Below, in pieces: positions 40,726 through 52,189 of a stretch of DNA of 64,000 bases (within the stretch, counting starts at the first letter, position 1; each line of letters begins with the position of its first letter). The stretch lies in contig OZ024909.1 in assembly GCA_964017125.1 (NCBI GenBank), forward strand, positions 54,569,085-54,633,084, in the 5' to 3' direction. Both the position numbers and the translations under genes were made by a program. The DNA is from Flabesymbios commensalis. Taxonomy: Eukaryota; Annelida; Polychaeta; Terebellida; Flabelligeridae. Below the pieces are notes generated by a model. The model searched no databases. It worked only from the letters and a program-made list of their open reading frames with translations, and was not told the origin of the DNA.

Positions 40726-41849
40726 TGCGATGTCCACGCAAACTTGCTACATGTCTATCAATTATAAAGCTGACAATACATGAGAATTTGTATTGGTTTT
40801 TTTTAATTATAGAGGAATAGGCCTACAACTGAAGAGTCCCTGACAATCCCCGTGTTGGCTTTTTATTTTTTCAAGATGGTTGCCATCTTGCTGAAAAAAA
40901 TCGACATACCCATGGGGCAAGAACAGATTACCTGACACCGTGACACGGCGTGTTGTAATAGGTTAGGCACCTGAAATGATATATTTACATATATCTAGGA
41001 TCACAGCCTAGGTACACAACCTTGCAAAACGACTACTGTAAATTGGCAAAAAGCTAAAATGGCGGCCATTACCGAAAAACCTGAATTTGTCAATATGTCG
41101 GTCAATATTTAACATAATTTGCTTTTAAAGTTGTCTAGACCTATGTTTTCAGGGTCAAGGATCAACATAAAGCCAACTCTCAAGTGATTTTATGTCTTCT
41201 GAATATGCTAGTACACACATTTGTGCGTCGATATTGCGAAATTAATGTTTTTCGCTAGATATTATTAGTCACGTTTGATAAGAGAACATTTGATGTGATA
41301 ACAATGGTAAGTTTATTAATTAGTAACTAACATAAGTATTTACACTTACAGTGTTATAGCATTTTGTTATAATAATCACTTCACAACATAATCAGCCTAA
41401 AGCTGCATGAAACAAAACTTAATAGCACTGATCATAATACTGTCGAAAGAACTACTGTTTCCGGGGATCAACAAGCACACAGCTTTATCGATTAGAAGGT
41501 TATCGAACGTGGATGTACTAAAATGGGTATGATACAGGTACTCTATTTAATTATAAGGACTATGTGTTGTGCACAAATGCATTTGCTTGTGGATCTTTGA
41601 CAGTCACATCCTACATAACAGGTGATTTTTCTTTTCTCACATTAGCAGGTTTTGTTCCAACTCTTCTTACAGGATGAAATTTTGTGTATCATATGCGGTG
41701 GCGATGGTGGGTTTGTAAGATTGAACAGGAATCAGCTTGTCATTTTCTAAGACCCATCCACAGTCCTAAGGCTTGAGGACAGGCTTGGCTGCACGATTTA
41801 TATGTTGTTCAAAAAAATTCCAGTGGGTGGCAGTAACTTTGGCAGTGTT
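40726..41849. other. Gene-free stretch
   Basis: No gene is recognised. A motif like AAATGGCGGCCATTACCG at 41058 resembles sequences at 2100 and 28100, which suggests an old dispersed repeat. Confidence 0.4.
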
Positions 41850-42410
41850 CAAGTCAAAGTCAAGTCAAAACTCATTTATTTGCCAGAAATTACATTCAAG
41901 ATAATGAAAAAAACAAATATGTATATATATTTAATATATATCTACACTAATTATAATTGTAGTGGGCTGGAGACCTCCATTAAGACACATTGTGTATCGC
42001 TATCATAGAGGCCACCATTCTGATGATATAGATAGTTGCTGTAAGTTGAACATGTTGAAAAAACAAATATTTGAGTGAATAAAAAATAAGGTGAAAAAAA
42101 ACGAAGAAAGGAAATGAGTGAATTAATTTTTGAAATTAAATAGTTATGAAGTGATAATGAAGTGGAAATGCGCGCGATCAATAGAAACACCGTACAATGA
42201 ACCCAAATGCTTAAAAAAGTATAAGTGAGATAAAATTCATAAATAAATGGTAATAAGAGGAGAGAAAACAAATGCCGTCAATATAAAATGTTTTTGACAT
42301 AGTACTATTATTACTAAGACAGTTGGAAAAAAAAAAAAAAAAAAAAAAACTATGACAGTTATTTAATACTATTATTATGTTGCTTGTTAACACGCTGTAC
42401 CGATTGAATG

Positions 42411-45400
42411 TTATATAACGTTGTTACATATTGCACAGTTCAATATTGAGCAGTCAGTCAAATAGTTCTCCATAATATATTTTTTAATGTACTGGCTGTA
42501 ACCGAGTAAACTATGTGTGTCAATTGTATTCAATATGGAGGTAGAAATATCATTTAACAGGGTTGATATGTCATACCGTATAGACTGTTTTGCAAATGCA
42601 TGCCTTATCCGAGGAACAGCAACAGCACTTCGAGATCTTGTATTATATGAATGTATATTATATCCATAGTAAGGGTACATAGACTCAAAATAATTGGGAA
42701 GGGATTTATTCAATAGTTTGTATATAAATTTTAGTTGTTGAAGTTTCAATATGTCTTTGATTTTGAGCAATTTCAATGATTTAAAAAGCGGTTCAGAATG
42801 TGAATTATACTTACTAAGCGTTATAATGCGAATAACTTTTTTTTGAAGTTTAAAAATCCGTTCATAGCAGTAGCCCCAGATAAGTAATCCATAATGTATA
42901 TGTGGTAATATTAGGCTGTTGTAAAGAGTATGTAAAATGTATGATGGGAGGAAATGTTTTAATTTATTTATAATACCAATTGTTTTTGATATTTTAAGAG
43001 CTATCTTGTTTACATGGTCATCCCATTTTAGGTGTTCTTCCACTATTATACCCAGGAAATTGAATGTAGAAGTATGTTCAATTTGTGTGTTATCCACAGA
43101 TATTGAAATATTTTTTAATTTTCTCTGTGGCATATGAAACATCATGTAATTAGACTTAGCAGTATTTAGAGATAATTTATTTACTTTTAACCATTCGTTT
43201 ATGTGTACCAGTTCTGTGTTAATTGTTTGTGTAAGTACATCTATGTTGTCAAATTCAATTATATGCAAATTAGTCATTAGTGTGGTGTCATCAGCATACA
43301 TAATGAAGTCAAAGTATGCTGTAGCAGCTGGAAAGTCATTGATGTAAATCAAAAATAAAAACGGTCCCAAAATTGAACCTTGAGGGACACCCGTTGTGAT
43401 GATTTGTTCCGTTGATTTAGTTGTACCCATTTGGACATACTGTTTTCTATTTGACAAATAATTTTCAAAAAAGAGCAGTTCAGTATTAGAAATTCCATAG
43501 TAATTTAATTTACCGAGTAATATAGTGTGGTCTAATGTGTCGAAAGCTTTGGATAGATCTAAGAAGATGTTCAGAGGGACGAGGCCTTCGTCCATACTTG
43601 TTATAATTTTATCCATTAGATGCATTGTAGCTAACTCTGTTGAATGATGAGATCGAAAACCATATTGATTATTATATAGTAAATTATGAGATGTAAAATA
43701 ACTTTTTATCTGGTCTAAAACTATTTTCTCTAAAACCTTGGAAATAGATGGAAGTAAGGATATAGGTCTATAATTGTTTATATCAGTGGGATCGTCTTTT
43801 TTATGCAAAGGTATTACCTTCGCTATTTTCAGGTTATCAGGGAAAATGCCTGTATGGAAACATTGATTGGTGAGGGTGGTTAAGGGCTTAATTAATTCGA
43901 TACTTATTTCCTTCAGTAATTTTGTAGAAATGCCATCATGGCCAAAACTGTTTTTGGTTTTAAGGATTGCAATAGTTTTCTGCACAGTATCTTCGCTTAC
44001 ATTATGAAAATGGAAAATATTGTTAGTTTTGTTGGTTAAATATTCCTTATATGATTTATTTTGAGGTGGTATTTCGCTCGCAAGATTTCTACCAATATTA
44101 GTAAAAAAATTATTAAAACTATTTGCAATGTCAGTCTGATTAGAAATTAGTTTTCCCTTAATTTTAAAAAAATTGGGGAAACTTGTCTTAGCCTTGTTTT
44201 TGTTCACAATATCTTTTATAACTCCCCAAGTACTTTTAATGTCGTTTGTATATTTTTTAAATGAATTGTAGTAATATATTTTTTTAGCCTCTCTAATGCA
44301 CTTCTTAAGAATTTTATTGTAAGTACATAGATTCAATTTTAGGTCATTGTAATTTTCATCGCCCGTGTTTAAAGATTTTAAATTTGCATATAATTTGTTC
44401 TTATGTTTATGTTTATTATATTTAAATGTTTTGACAGGGAATGATTTTGCTTTCGCCGCAGTGATGGTATTCTGTATAATATTATAATTTATATTAGGAT
44501 CAGCCGATATTTCCTTATTCAGATTATTGTAAATGTTAGCTGAGGCAACTGTTGCTTTAAACGACTGCACAGAATGTGAGTCAAACTTTTGTATTGTAAT
44601 GAACTTAGGAGGGGGTTTTGGGACTACCTGGGTGTCCAACAATAAAAAGTATGGAAAATGGTCTGATAGATCCGATATAATGATACCTGATGGCATGGGT
44701 GAAGATGAGAGTGTAGAATTACATATAAAATTATCGAGTAAAGATGCTGACCTGGCCGAGAGTCGCGTAGGTAGAGTTATAGTAGGACTGAAGTGATTTG
44801 TGATCAACATATCGAGATAGTCGTTAAAAATAGGCTTTTCATTTAATCGTAAAAGGTCGATGTTAAAATCTCCTGCGATTACTACTTCTTTATTTTTTGT
44901 ATTGAGTTGATTTAAAACGGGAGTCAATTCGTCTATAAAAGTTTGATAATTATTGTTGAGATCGATAGGCGGCCTATAAAGATTTCCCAATATAAATGTA
45001 CGGTCAGATTGAGAGCATCTGATTTCAACGAATTGCCCTTCCCAGATCTCTGATGTCTTATAAACGTCTGGTTTAATTTTATAATCATATTTTGTGTTTA
45101 AATAAATACATAAACCACCGTGTGCAGAGCAAATTTTACTTTGTGATAATAGGTTATAACCATTTATGTTATATAATGATGTGTCTGTAAAGTCACTGAA
45201 CCATGTTTCCTGTATGCAAACTGCTGAAAATTCACAACCACGATCATTCAGATAGTGGATGAGTATTTTTAATTGGTCAAATTTGGCATTTAATGATTGT
45301 ATGTTTATACTAAGAATAGAGAAATCGTTATTTTTAGATATTATTTTTGTAATCGCATCGTCTACGTTGTAATATTTGGTTGGCATTATATGCTCTGAAA

Positions 45401-45509
45401 TAGAAATGTTGTTATCAGAAAAATCATCTTCATTATTTTTATTCAGAACAGTTAATAAAGAATTCCGATCCTCCCCTCCACAATAAGTCAAAATATCATT
45501 CTGCTCCAT
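42411..45509 (-). CDS. LINE ORF2: endonuclease and reverse transcriptase
   Basis: 1032 aa. Residues about 60-290 are an APE-type endonuclease: SINIQSL, QETW, GNLYRPP, AGDFNID, TLPTR and SDHFP supply the Asn, Glu, Tyr, Asp/Asn and Asp-His catalytic set. A linker leads to the RT (about 500-790): SFGHDGIS, AKVIPLHKKDD, NNYRPISLL, DLSKAFDTLDH, GVPQGSILGP and MYADDTT (catalytic Asp pair at about 43283-43301). The C-terminal part has FNFLGIIV-type and NTRSR motifs and no RNase H. It nicks target DNA and reverse-transcribes its own RNA there. The start is an ATG about 780 bp downstream of ORF1, so translation must restart or use a separate message. Confidence 0.93.
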   Translation of the reverse strand: MEQNDILTYCGGEDRNSLLTVLNKNNEDDFSDNNISISEHIMPTKYYNVDDAITKIISKNNDFSILSINIQSLNAKFDQLKILIHYLNDRGCEFSAVCIQETWFSDFTDTSLYNINGYNLLSQSKICSAHGGLCIYLNTKYDYKIKPDVYKTSEIWEGQFVEIRCSQSDRTFILGNLYRPPIDLNNNYQTFIDELTPVLNQLNTKNKEVVIAGDFNIDLLRLNEKPIFNDYLDMLITNHFSPTITLPTRLSARSASLLDNFICNSTLSSSPMPSGIIISDLSDHFPYFLLLDTQVVPKPPPKFITIQKFDSHSVQSFKATVASANIYNNLNKEISADPNINYNIIQNTITAAKAKSFPVKTFKYNKHKHKNKLYANLKSLNTGDENYNDLKLNLCTYNKILKKCIREAKKIYYYNSFKKYTNDIKSTWGVIKDIVNKNKAKTSFPNFFKIKGKLISNQTDIANSFNNFFTNIGRNLASEIPPQNKSYKEYLTNKTNNIFHFHNVSEDTVQKTIAILKTKNSFGHDGISTKLLKEISIELIKPLTTLTNQCFHTGIFPDNLKIAKVIPLHKKDDPTDINNYRPISLLPSISKVLEKIVLDQIKSYFTSHNLLYNNQYGFRSHHSTELATMHLMDKIITSMDEGLVPLNIFLDLSKAFDTLDHTILLGKLNYYGISNTELLFFENYLSNRKQYVQMGTTKSTEQIITTGVPQGSILGPFLFLIYINDFPAATAYFDFIMYADDTTLMTNLHIIEFDNIDVLTQTINTELVHINEWLKVNKLSLNTAKSNYMMFHMPQRKLKNISISVDNTQIEHTSTFNFLGIIVEEHLKWDDHVNKIALKISKTIGIINKLKHFLPSYILHTLYNSLILPHIHYGLLIWGYCYERIFKLQKKVIRIITLSKYNSHSEPLFKSLKLLKIKDILKLQQLKFIYKLLNKSLPNYFESMYPYYGYNIHSYNTRSRSAVAVPRIRHAFAKQSIRYDISTLLNDISTSILNTIDTHSLLGYSQYIKKYIMENYLTDCSILNCAICNNVI

Positions 45510-46290
45510 TGGACAAAAGAGTATAAAACGCTGAGTATGATTGTGTTCATTGGATATCTCTCATATGAATAGAGCGCGCATATCCACTTCATAAATGACA
45601 GAAATAAGATGTCTACTGGTAACATAAAAGAGGAAATCAAAACTAAAAGAAACACAAAGAGAAACAAAGTTGTTTCAAAATAACTGAGAAAATGATAAAA
45701 ATGAAAATGAGACAGCGGCGTGATACATGCAACATGCATAATCTTAATGTATCATGCCGAGTGGTCTTCCCCTTAAATAATAATAGTAATAATAATATTT
45801 AAGATATGTTTTTTATAATACAATTATGCAAGTGGTACCCTGTTAGCGGTATAGTGCTGATAAGATATATAAATATTGATAAGATACATAGTTTAAATTT
45901 TAATCCATTTACTTCTAATCCATTTACTTTTGATCCAGTTACTCATACTACGAATTGATACATAATTTAAATCTTAATCCATTTACTATGCATTGATTGA
46001 GACAACAAAATATTATCAAATAAGGCTTAAGATAAAACTTAGCATAAGGCGTTAAAGACGAAAAGATAACATTATTATATAAGTATGATAGTAGAAAAAA
46101 GAAAGTAGATACAGGATGGCTTGGTATGATGGGTGGTTTAACGTTATTTATTTTAACCATTGCTATTGTTCACGTTAGCGATTCGGGTGAGGTTATGTTA
46201 CAATATAACAATAATATAACATGCATAGCATGCATACAGTGAAAATCTTACTGTGTTTGTCAGATTGAAAAGTTCAAGTGTACGTCTTCC
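45510..46290 (-). other. Unusually long spacer between LINE ORF1 and ORF2
   Basis: No conserved coding sequence. It contains repeated AATCCATTTACT-like units at 45900-45990 and AATAATAAT runs near 45778-45800. Two-ORF LINEs of this group usually have overlapping or closely spaced ORFs. Confidence 0.6.
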
Positions 46291-47607
46291 TTACGAACCG
46301 AGGAATGAACGCAGATGTTGTTCCGTCACGATGCGTGCTGGCCGAGAATTCGGGTCTTTACGGGTAAAAATTACACCATCTATAGTCCACACAGAAATGA
46401 CTTGTCCTTCCCTCTTTTTCTGGAGTAGTGTTCTCATTAATTGTTGCCGGCGCCATGTCAAATGTTCACGCACGTGTACATTGGGGTTATCCAGCTTGGC
46501 ATTCCGATCACCACGTTGTCTAGCATCTTTCTGCTTCTGTCTGCGGTTAAACCAGTCCTTCTTTCCTGCGTTCATCACTGCTGCCTTTAGTCTATAGTTG
46601 GTCAGGTGCGCAATTATCGGGCGAGGTTTGTTGTTACTATCACGCTGAGGACCCAGGCGATGTGATCTATGAATGTCATTTATGGTGATATTTACATTAA
46701 GTTTGCCGCACTGCTCTCGAACGATGTCGTCCGTGTTTTCATCGACTGTTTCACGTATATTGTCTATAATGATTTGGTCTCTCCTTGAATATTGCTGTTC
46801 GTTATCAAGCTCGTCTTCAAGGTCTGCTATGTGGCGTTCCATGGCCGTACGGATCATGGTGTCATTAGTGATAGTGTTTTTATTATGGTCTGTTGTAAAT
46901 GCTAGACCATCAAGTTTGCCTTCTATTACTGATATTCTCTCGTTTGGCTCTGACTCTTTTTGGTCGATATCACGCAAATTATTTTCAACAGCTTCTAAAC
47001 GTTTTATTATGTTTGCTAAAGCTTTCTGGATCTCCTCTTCCACCTTTGGTCGCAGCGCAATCAGTATGTTATCGACCAATACATTTTTCGTTGAAGACGT
47101 AGCAGCTTTCATAACGTCCTGTAATTCGGCAATTTCTCTGATGTCCTTTGTACATGGAGACTTGTTGTTTTCAGCGGAATCTGAACTGTCGGTATAGTCA
47201 TTCTCCATGGAGACGTTGTGGACATTTGTACAAGTGTTTGACACGTTTTGCCCGAGTAACTCTGTATGCAGGTCAAGTGGAATTGGTGATTTCTCTCTGA
47301 ATTTCTTCGTTTCATGTAAGTTGCTGGTATGCGGGGTACAGGCTTCACCTGGTGAGTACGGGAAACCTCTCTTCTTGCTGTCGACGCCAGGAGTATTGTT
47401 GTTGTCATGGCTGGCTGATTCAGTAATCTCTGTATTAGTGGTGGTCACTTCTGCAGGCTGTTTGCTGGTAGGGTCATCTGTATTAGTCCTGGTTTGACCT
47501 CTTTCTTGCTGACCATTACTGGTATTGTCAGCAGAACTCAATGGCGGAGACTTACTGAAAAATCTAGTGATCTTTCCTAGACCACTGGGACTATCTTTAG
47601 ATGTCAT
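46291..47607 (-). CDS. LINE ORF1: coiled-coil RNA-binding protein
   Basis: 438 aa. The N-terminal third is serine/threonine-rich and disordered. A coiled coil follows at about 190-285 (EEEIQKALANIIKRLEAVE...ADLEDELDNEQQYSRR). Then comes an RRM-like segment (RRDQIIIDNI...IRSHRLGP-type, IHRSHRLGPQRD) and a basic C-terminal domain (RPIIAHLTNYRLKAAVM, KLDNPNVHVREHLTWRR). This is the layout of L1-type ORF1p, which trimerises and coats the element's RNA. The frame is unbroken. Confidence 0.88.
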   Translation of the reverse strand: MTSKDSPSGLGKITRFFSKSPPLSSADNTSNGQQERGQTRTNTDDPTSKQPAEVTTTNTEITESASHDNNNTPGVDSKKRGFPYSPGEACTPHTSNLHETKKFREKSPIPLDLHTELLGQNVSNTCTNVHNVSMENDYTDSSDSAENNKSPCTKDIREIAELQDVMKAATSSTKNVLVDNILIALRPKVEEEIQKALANIIKRLEAVENNLRDIDQKESEPNERISVIEGKLDGLAFTTDHNKNTITNDTMIRTAMERHIADLEDELDNEQQYSRRDQIIIDNIRETVDENTDDIVREQCGKLNVNITINDIHRSHRLGPQRDSNNKPRPIIAHLTNYRLKAAVMNAGKKDWFNRRQKQKDARQRGDRNAKLDNPNVHVREHLTWRRQQLMRTLLQKKREGQVISVWTIDGVIFTRKDPNSRPARIVTEQHLRSFLGS

Positions 47608-47700
47608 TTTTAGTCAGTGTATGCTATGATAATAATACGTTGATTTGAGTGCGTTTTGGTCCCGACTTCTGACGCCGAATATGATAATTTTTATGATAAT

Positions 47701-48441
47701 GTGGGGAGCTGCTGAACTGTTCACTGTATTTCACGCATGCGTACTTATCATTATTAAGTTATTTAGTTATTAATATCGTTTAGAATACATGTATGTGTTC
47801 ACAAGAAGCTGTTTTGCCTGGTCATACACATCAACCGTGATTTAAATGAGAGCACCATCATCTGCAAATCTTCCAGTGCTGTTGATCAGTCTTGTATCTG
47901 CATTCAGCCAACCTTCCTTGCCAGTAAAAGAATGGGTGGCCTGTGATTTCTCGTCCATGGATAAATGACAGTGCTCCACAGTTTGTATGACCCATTGCAG
48001 CGGCAAAACTGGATGGATAGCTGTCTTGAGATGAACGAACCAAAGTTCTGACCAATCACCAGACAAGCAATGCAATGTCTGTGACCGTACCTGCTGTAAT
48101 TAATACACTCCTGTTTTATCTGTGAGATCGAAACCTAAGTAAAATTTAGTAGAACAAATGGAAGGATCGTGTTGTTCCTCCTGGTAACTTATCTCATATA
48201 GAAAATCAAAAAAAGAGAGTCAATGTTGGAAGAACTCGCTTCCTGGCCTGAAATTGTCGACCTGTATTATACCTCTCATACCTATGTTGTTACCAATGCC
48301 TAACCTTGACGAGCCGTATCTGTCACAGCAAAAGCGTATAATATTTGTTTCATATAGTACAATCTTCAGAATATTGTTTTAATTTTTTGGAGTTTCTGAT
48401 TCTGTGAAAGGTTTTAAATTATTCGATAATGTGGCCACCTG
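47701..48441. other. Stretch without a supported gene
   Basis: Two overlapping minus-strand frames (47842-48075) look moderately protein-like but contradict each other and match no family I know. There is no clear splice context. Confidence 0.3.
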
Positions 48442-48525
48442 ATATCGCCCCTTTGGATATGAAAGAGTGTATCTGCCACTTTGCCAAGTGGCAGATACAC
48501 CCTTTCATATCCAAGGGGACGATAT
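48442..48525. repeat. Family F hairpin, mid-arm variant 2
   Basis: ATATCGCCCCTTTGGATATGAAAGAG... / ...CCTTTCATATCCAAGGGGACGATAT with core CTGCCACTTTGCCAAGTGGCAG. The mid-arm GGATATGAAAGAGTGTAT differs from GAGTTAGAAGGTGCTAAA of other copies, yet both arms still pair. Confidence 0.8.
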
Positions 48526-48732
48526 GTTGGCAGGCAATAATGTATTCAATCCCAACTGCCTCACATATACGAGGTCCTCTTTCACATCTTGGTCATCAAA
48601 CCAGTTGTTATGTTACTATGTTTAGCCTGGCTGCCATGACTCGTTACTTGGTCAATCAGGGTAGCTTGATTTCATTCTAGACGTTGTTTTACATTTAACT
48701 GACTAGATTACGGCGATGTGAGGACAGACTTG

Positions 48733-48799
48733 TCTGATGGTCCGATGTCGCAGATGTCGGCCAACAATAACCCAACATTGGGCCAACGTCTCGTGTGGG
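48733..48799. repeat. Partial family G palindrome
   Basis: GTCCGATGTCGCAGATGTCGGCC then CCCAACATTGGGCCAACGTCTCGTGT. The left arm is incomplete. Confidence 0.5.
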
Positions 48800-49105
48800 G
48801 AAGCGATCATCTCAACAGGTGTATCCAGTGTAGTAAATCATAATATTGTTGTGTTATTTTAGTTGTCGTTTGATGGATGATTAAAATTAAAATTGACTAT
48901 GACTGACTATATTACCATTTCGTTTAGTCTCGTCGCGTTTCTTAGTTGTTTTATTTATATTCATCAGCATAGGTTTTAGCTCGGATTGTATTTTATGTTT
49001 AGTACCTCAATACAGAGTACTATAATTGCTATTATTATTGTACAGGTATCAGTTGGTGGACGATATTGTCTTTGTGTTAGTGCCATGCACGGCAGTGTAT
49101 CCCAT

Positions 49106-49189
49106 ATATCGTCGCCTCGGAGCTAAAGGATCCTATCTGACACTCGTCAGAGTGGCAGATAGGATCTTTTAGCTCCGAGGCGACGATAT
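49106..49189. repeat. Family F hairpin, mid-arm variant 3
   Basis: ATATCGTCGCCTCGGAGCTAAAGGATC... / ...GATCTTTTAGCTCCGAGGCGACGATAT. Core CTGACACTCGTCAGAGTGGCAG. Outer CCCC has become CGCC on one arm and GGCG on the other, again paired. Confidence 0.8.
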
Positions 49190-50342
49190 GGCCTATAACA
49201 TTTTTTATTTTATATGTTGTTTATTATTCTATTGATGTGATTCTAGTCACATAACACATAATTTATTATGTGGCCGTTTTTTGAATATTTTACAGTTTGA
49301 ACAAGAACAGATCTTTGTCATTCCATAATCATGGTAATAATGAACTAACGGCGATGTCGAATTGAGAATCGCATTCTTCATTTACAAGTAACAAGTAAAT
49401 TACTATTTTAATTCCAAACTCGAAAATTGCGACTGAATCCACTGTGAATCACTTATTGTACATGGTGTAAGCATTGATGAATATTACAGATCATGGATGT
49501 TAAAAAAGTCAATATGAAACAATGATAAGAAACTAACTTATCTGTATGTAAAATGTACATAAATCGAGTGACAAACGATTAATTAATCAATTGTTCATTT
49601 AAATTTTACATATATGATTATTTGCGCTTGTTGATTGGTTTGTGAAAAAAATACTTGTGTATAGCCTATACCACCTCTGTGTCAATGTGAACAGTGTAGA
49701 TTGTAAAGCGTAGGCGCTATGTCGGTCTCACACTCTGATGATTCTGTCCATAGAGTTAATAAAATATTAACTCTATGTTCTGTCATATGGAAAATCTGTA
49801 GCTGCTAGTTATGCATACTTATGTATTTATTTGGGTGTTACGATGTGGAAATTATGTAGCGTTACTGATTATGTGGTGCGCTGACAAAAAGGTCATACTA
49901 TTTTCCAGATTAAAGGCAACAATCCTTTTTTGTGCTTCAGCATACATTTTAGTACCTGATAATTATAAATATTATAGATGTTAAGAGTTTTAAAATTAGA
50001 AAAAATAGGCAATGTATGATGAAGCCGTTAAAATCCTTACAGCTCTTTTCTGTTCTCCGAACAAAGAACTCATATATTCATCACAAGTGGGATCTTAAAC
50101 TTCAATGCAGCATGTGAAATAAGGGTATATGAAACTATAATAAAGAGTTATAGAAGTTGAAGCTGTCAGCAGACGTCTTGCTTTACATAGCATAGTTATA
50201 CTTTCCTTTAATAGACAAAACATGGGTGGACCAAGGTAATTTTTAATCTATTATACCATAGAGGATTTTATTATTTTCCACTTATTATGTTGTTTATAGT
50301 GACTGATTTATGCATGTTTATGTTGTTGTTTTTATTACTAAA
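49190..50342. other. Gene-free stretch
   Basis: AT-rich sequence with no supported gene or repeat apart from short direct repeats (TAACTCTATG at 49760-49780). Confidence 0.4.
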
Positions 50343-51870
50343 AATCATATATTCACATTAAGAGATACAATTGTGAATAACATTGGTGAAACATGCACTA
50401 TGTCATTTATGTAAAGGTGAAATAATAATGGCCCCAAAATAAAGCCTTGAGGCACTCCACAAGTGATTGGTTTGTAGCTAGATGTTACGTTATTGAAAGA
50501 TACAAATTGTTCCTTGTTAAATAAGTAACTTTTTATCCAATCGTATGCAAACCTCTGATTCTCAATTTATGTAGTTTTTTAATAATATGGTGTGATCAAC
50601 AGTATCAAATGCCTTGGAAAAATATAAGAAAACCTCAATTACACTATCACCGTTATCTAGAGCTAATACCATTTTATCTATTAGAATAATCATGGTAGTG
50701 TTCGTTCCCATCCCTCCCCTAAATCCAAACTGGTATCTATATAAGATATCATGTTTTTTTATTAACTTAATTAGTCTAGTATACATAATTCTTTCAAATA
50801 TTTTAGAAAGTAATGGTAAAATAGACATTATTTAACAGCATACTATTTCCGCCTTTGTAAATGGGTATTACACGAGCAAGTTTTAGTTTATCTGGGAACA
50901 CCCCTTGTGTTATTGATAAGTTTAATATATGTATTAACGGTTCACTGAAAACATTATACAGTATCCCCGCGCAATAAGGTGCATGCACTTATATTTGAAG
51001 ATGCAATTAGTTTTCGAAAACAGGTGCATACACTTATATTCGAACACAAAAAATATTTTACGTTAAAGACGTGCACTATTCGACAATAAAATTACCTTGA
51101 TGATAAAGAAATAACAAATATTTCGAAATAAAAAAAAAAATCTTATTTGTTTTGTAACGTCAAGTATAGTATGTAGGCCTATAACTTTAATAATACACCA
51201 TCTATAGCATCGAAATGTGCATTATATAACCGTATTTCAAGAAAAACAACTTTTGAAAATATTTATTGTTCAAATATAAGTTGCATGCCAGGGGCAAATC
51301 TTCACCGTCTCCACAGGCAGCCATCATTCAACATACTGCATGTAAACTTGCATCGTCACAGCTATCGTCAACAGACGCGCTCACACCTCTGTCTAGGAGG
51401 GTTCAAGACGTGATCATTATAATAATCCACAAGAATCTGTTTAGATGCAAAGTTTATTTCAAGAACTCAGGCCTCGTTACAATAATCGGCTAAATCGGCG
51501 GGTGTTACGGGGGTGATTCTTATAATGTTGCTTAAAAGAATCATTTCTTCTTGTCGTTAAAAGGTGTCAGACTTGGCGACACAAATTCTTATTTAGAGGG
51601 GTGCACTTAGTTTTCGAAAACAAGTGCATGCACTTATATTCGAACATAAAACAATTTTAAACATCCCTAAAACATGCGAATTTCACTTATAAGTGCATGC
51701 ACGTTTATGCGCGGGGATACGGTACGTATGTTTAACAACCTTATCATGAATTCCATCCCATCCAGGGCTAGAATTCTTTATTGGTGGCCTGCAGTCATCT
51801 CAAACAATAGGCTACAAAGTGAAACAACTTGTTTATATAATTCGCTATTGGCAACCAGATGATCTAACTA
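50343..51870 (-). mobile_element. LINE ORF2 relic, split by a DNA element
   Basis: Minus-strand RT pieces in order: SSPGWDGIHDKVVKHTY (about 51730-51790), FPDKLKLARVIPIYKGG, LPLLSKIFERI, FGFRGGMGTN and FSKAFDTVDHTI (50562-50990), then CGVPQGFILGPLLFHLYIND (50400-50465). Only RT is recognisable and several frame breaks separate the parts. It is a jockey/CR1-group element, distinct from the intact copy at 42-47 kb. The 754-bp insertion at 50964-51717 separates the first two pieces. Confidence 0.75.
50964..51717. mobile_element. TA-flanked non-autonomous DNA element inside a LINE relic
   Basis: Inverted ends TCCCCGCGCAATAAGGTGCATG... and ...CATGCACGTTTATGCGCGGGGA, with TA immediately outside both (50962-50963, 51718-51719). 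The subterminal AGTTTTCGAAAACAGGTGCAT is present as direct copies near 51008 and 51608. The interior encodes nothing recognisable. TA duplication suggests a Tc1/mariner-type or similar transposase acting in trans. Confidence 0.75.
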
Positions 51871-52189
51871 GATCGAAGCTCTGAGACCAGGCGCATGTTA
51901 ATGTCACATATACGCCCTAGGCATATCCCAGAAACCTATCGATTTATTGCATTGTGGCTGCACATAAATAATTTAAATTATATACATACGATAAATTCCT
52001 ACACAAATGGAAACCTAGGGGACAAAACAAAAACAACAAGAGCGCGGGGTTAAATCAGTGCTAAACATCGTGTTTTGGACGTGGCTCGAATGGTAACAAA
52101 TTATTGAATGAATGAAGTACATGTAGCTCATGAATAAACTCATGGATAAACTCATGAATGAACTCATGAATGTATGAACTCATGAATGA
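51871..52189. other. Gene-free stretch
   Basis: Nothing recognised except ATGAACTCATGAATG-type repeats leading into the microsatellite. Confidence 0.4.

Larger units (their letters stand above)
41850..47700 (-). mobile_element. Full-length, apparently intact CR1/L2/jockey-group LINE
   Basis: On the minus strand: 5' leader, ORF1 (47607-46291), a 781-bp spacer, ORF2 (45509-42411), and a 3' UTR that ends AATAAATGAGTTTTGACTTG followed by short TTTGACT repeats near 41850-41880. Both ORFs are open over their whole length and all catalytic motifs are present, so this copy is young and could be active. The run of A at 42330-42350 lies inside the 3' UTR on the wrong strand to be a tail. The exact 5' end and target duplications were not determined. 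Confidence 0.9.

Noticed and set aside
42329-42350. Run of A taken as the poly(A) tail of the LINE
   Set aside because: The LINE is on the minus strand, so this would be poly(T) at its 3' side; the true 3' end with AATAAA and TTTGACT repeats is near 41850-41880.
44533-44796. 87-aa plus-strand frame with a glycine-rich start
   Set aside because: Antisense shadow of the LINE endonuclease.
46673-47197. 174-aa plus-strand frame rich in serine
   Set aside because: Antisense shadow of LINE ORF1, whose own frame has coiled-coil and RNA-binding features.
47842-48075. Two overlapping minus-strand frames that look somewhat protein-like
   Set aside because: They overlap in different frames, have no flanking splice signals or recognised motif, and cannot both be real.
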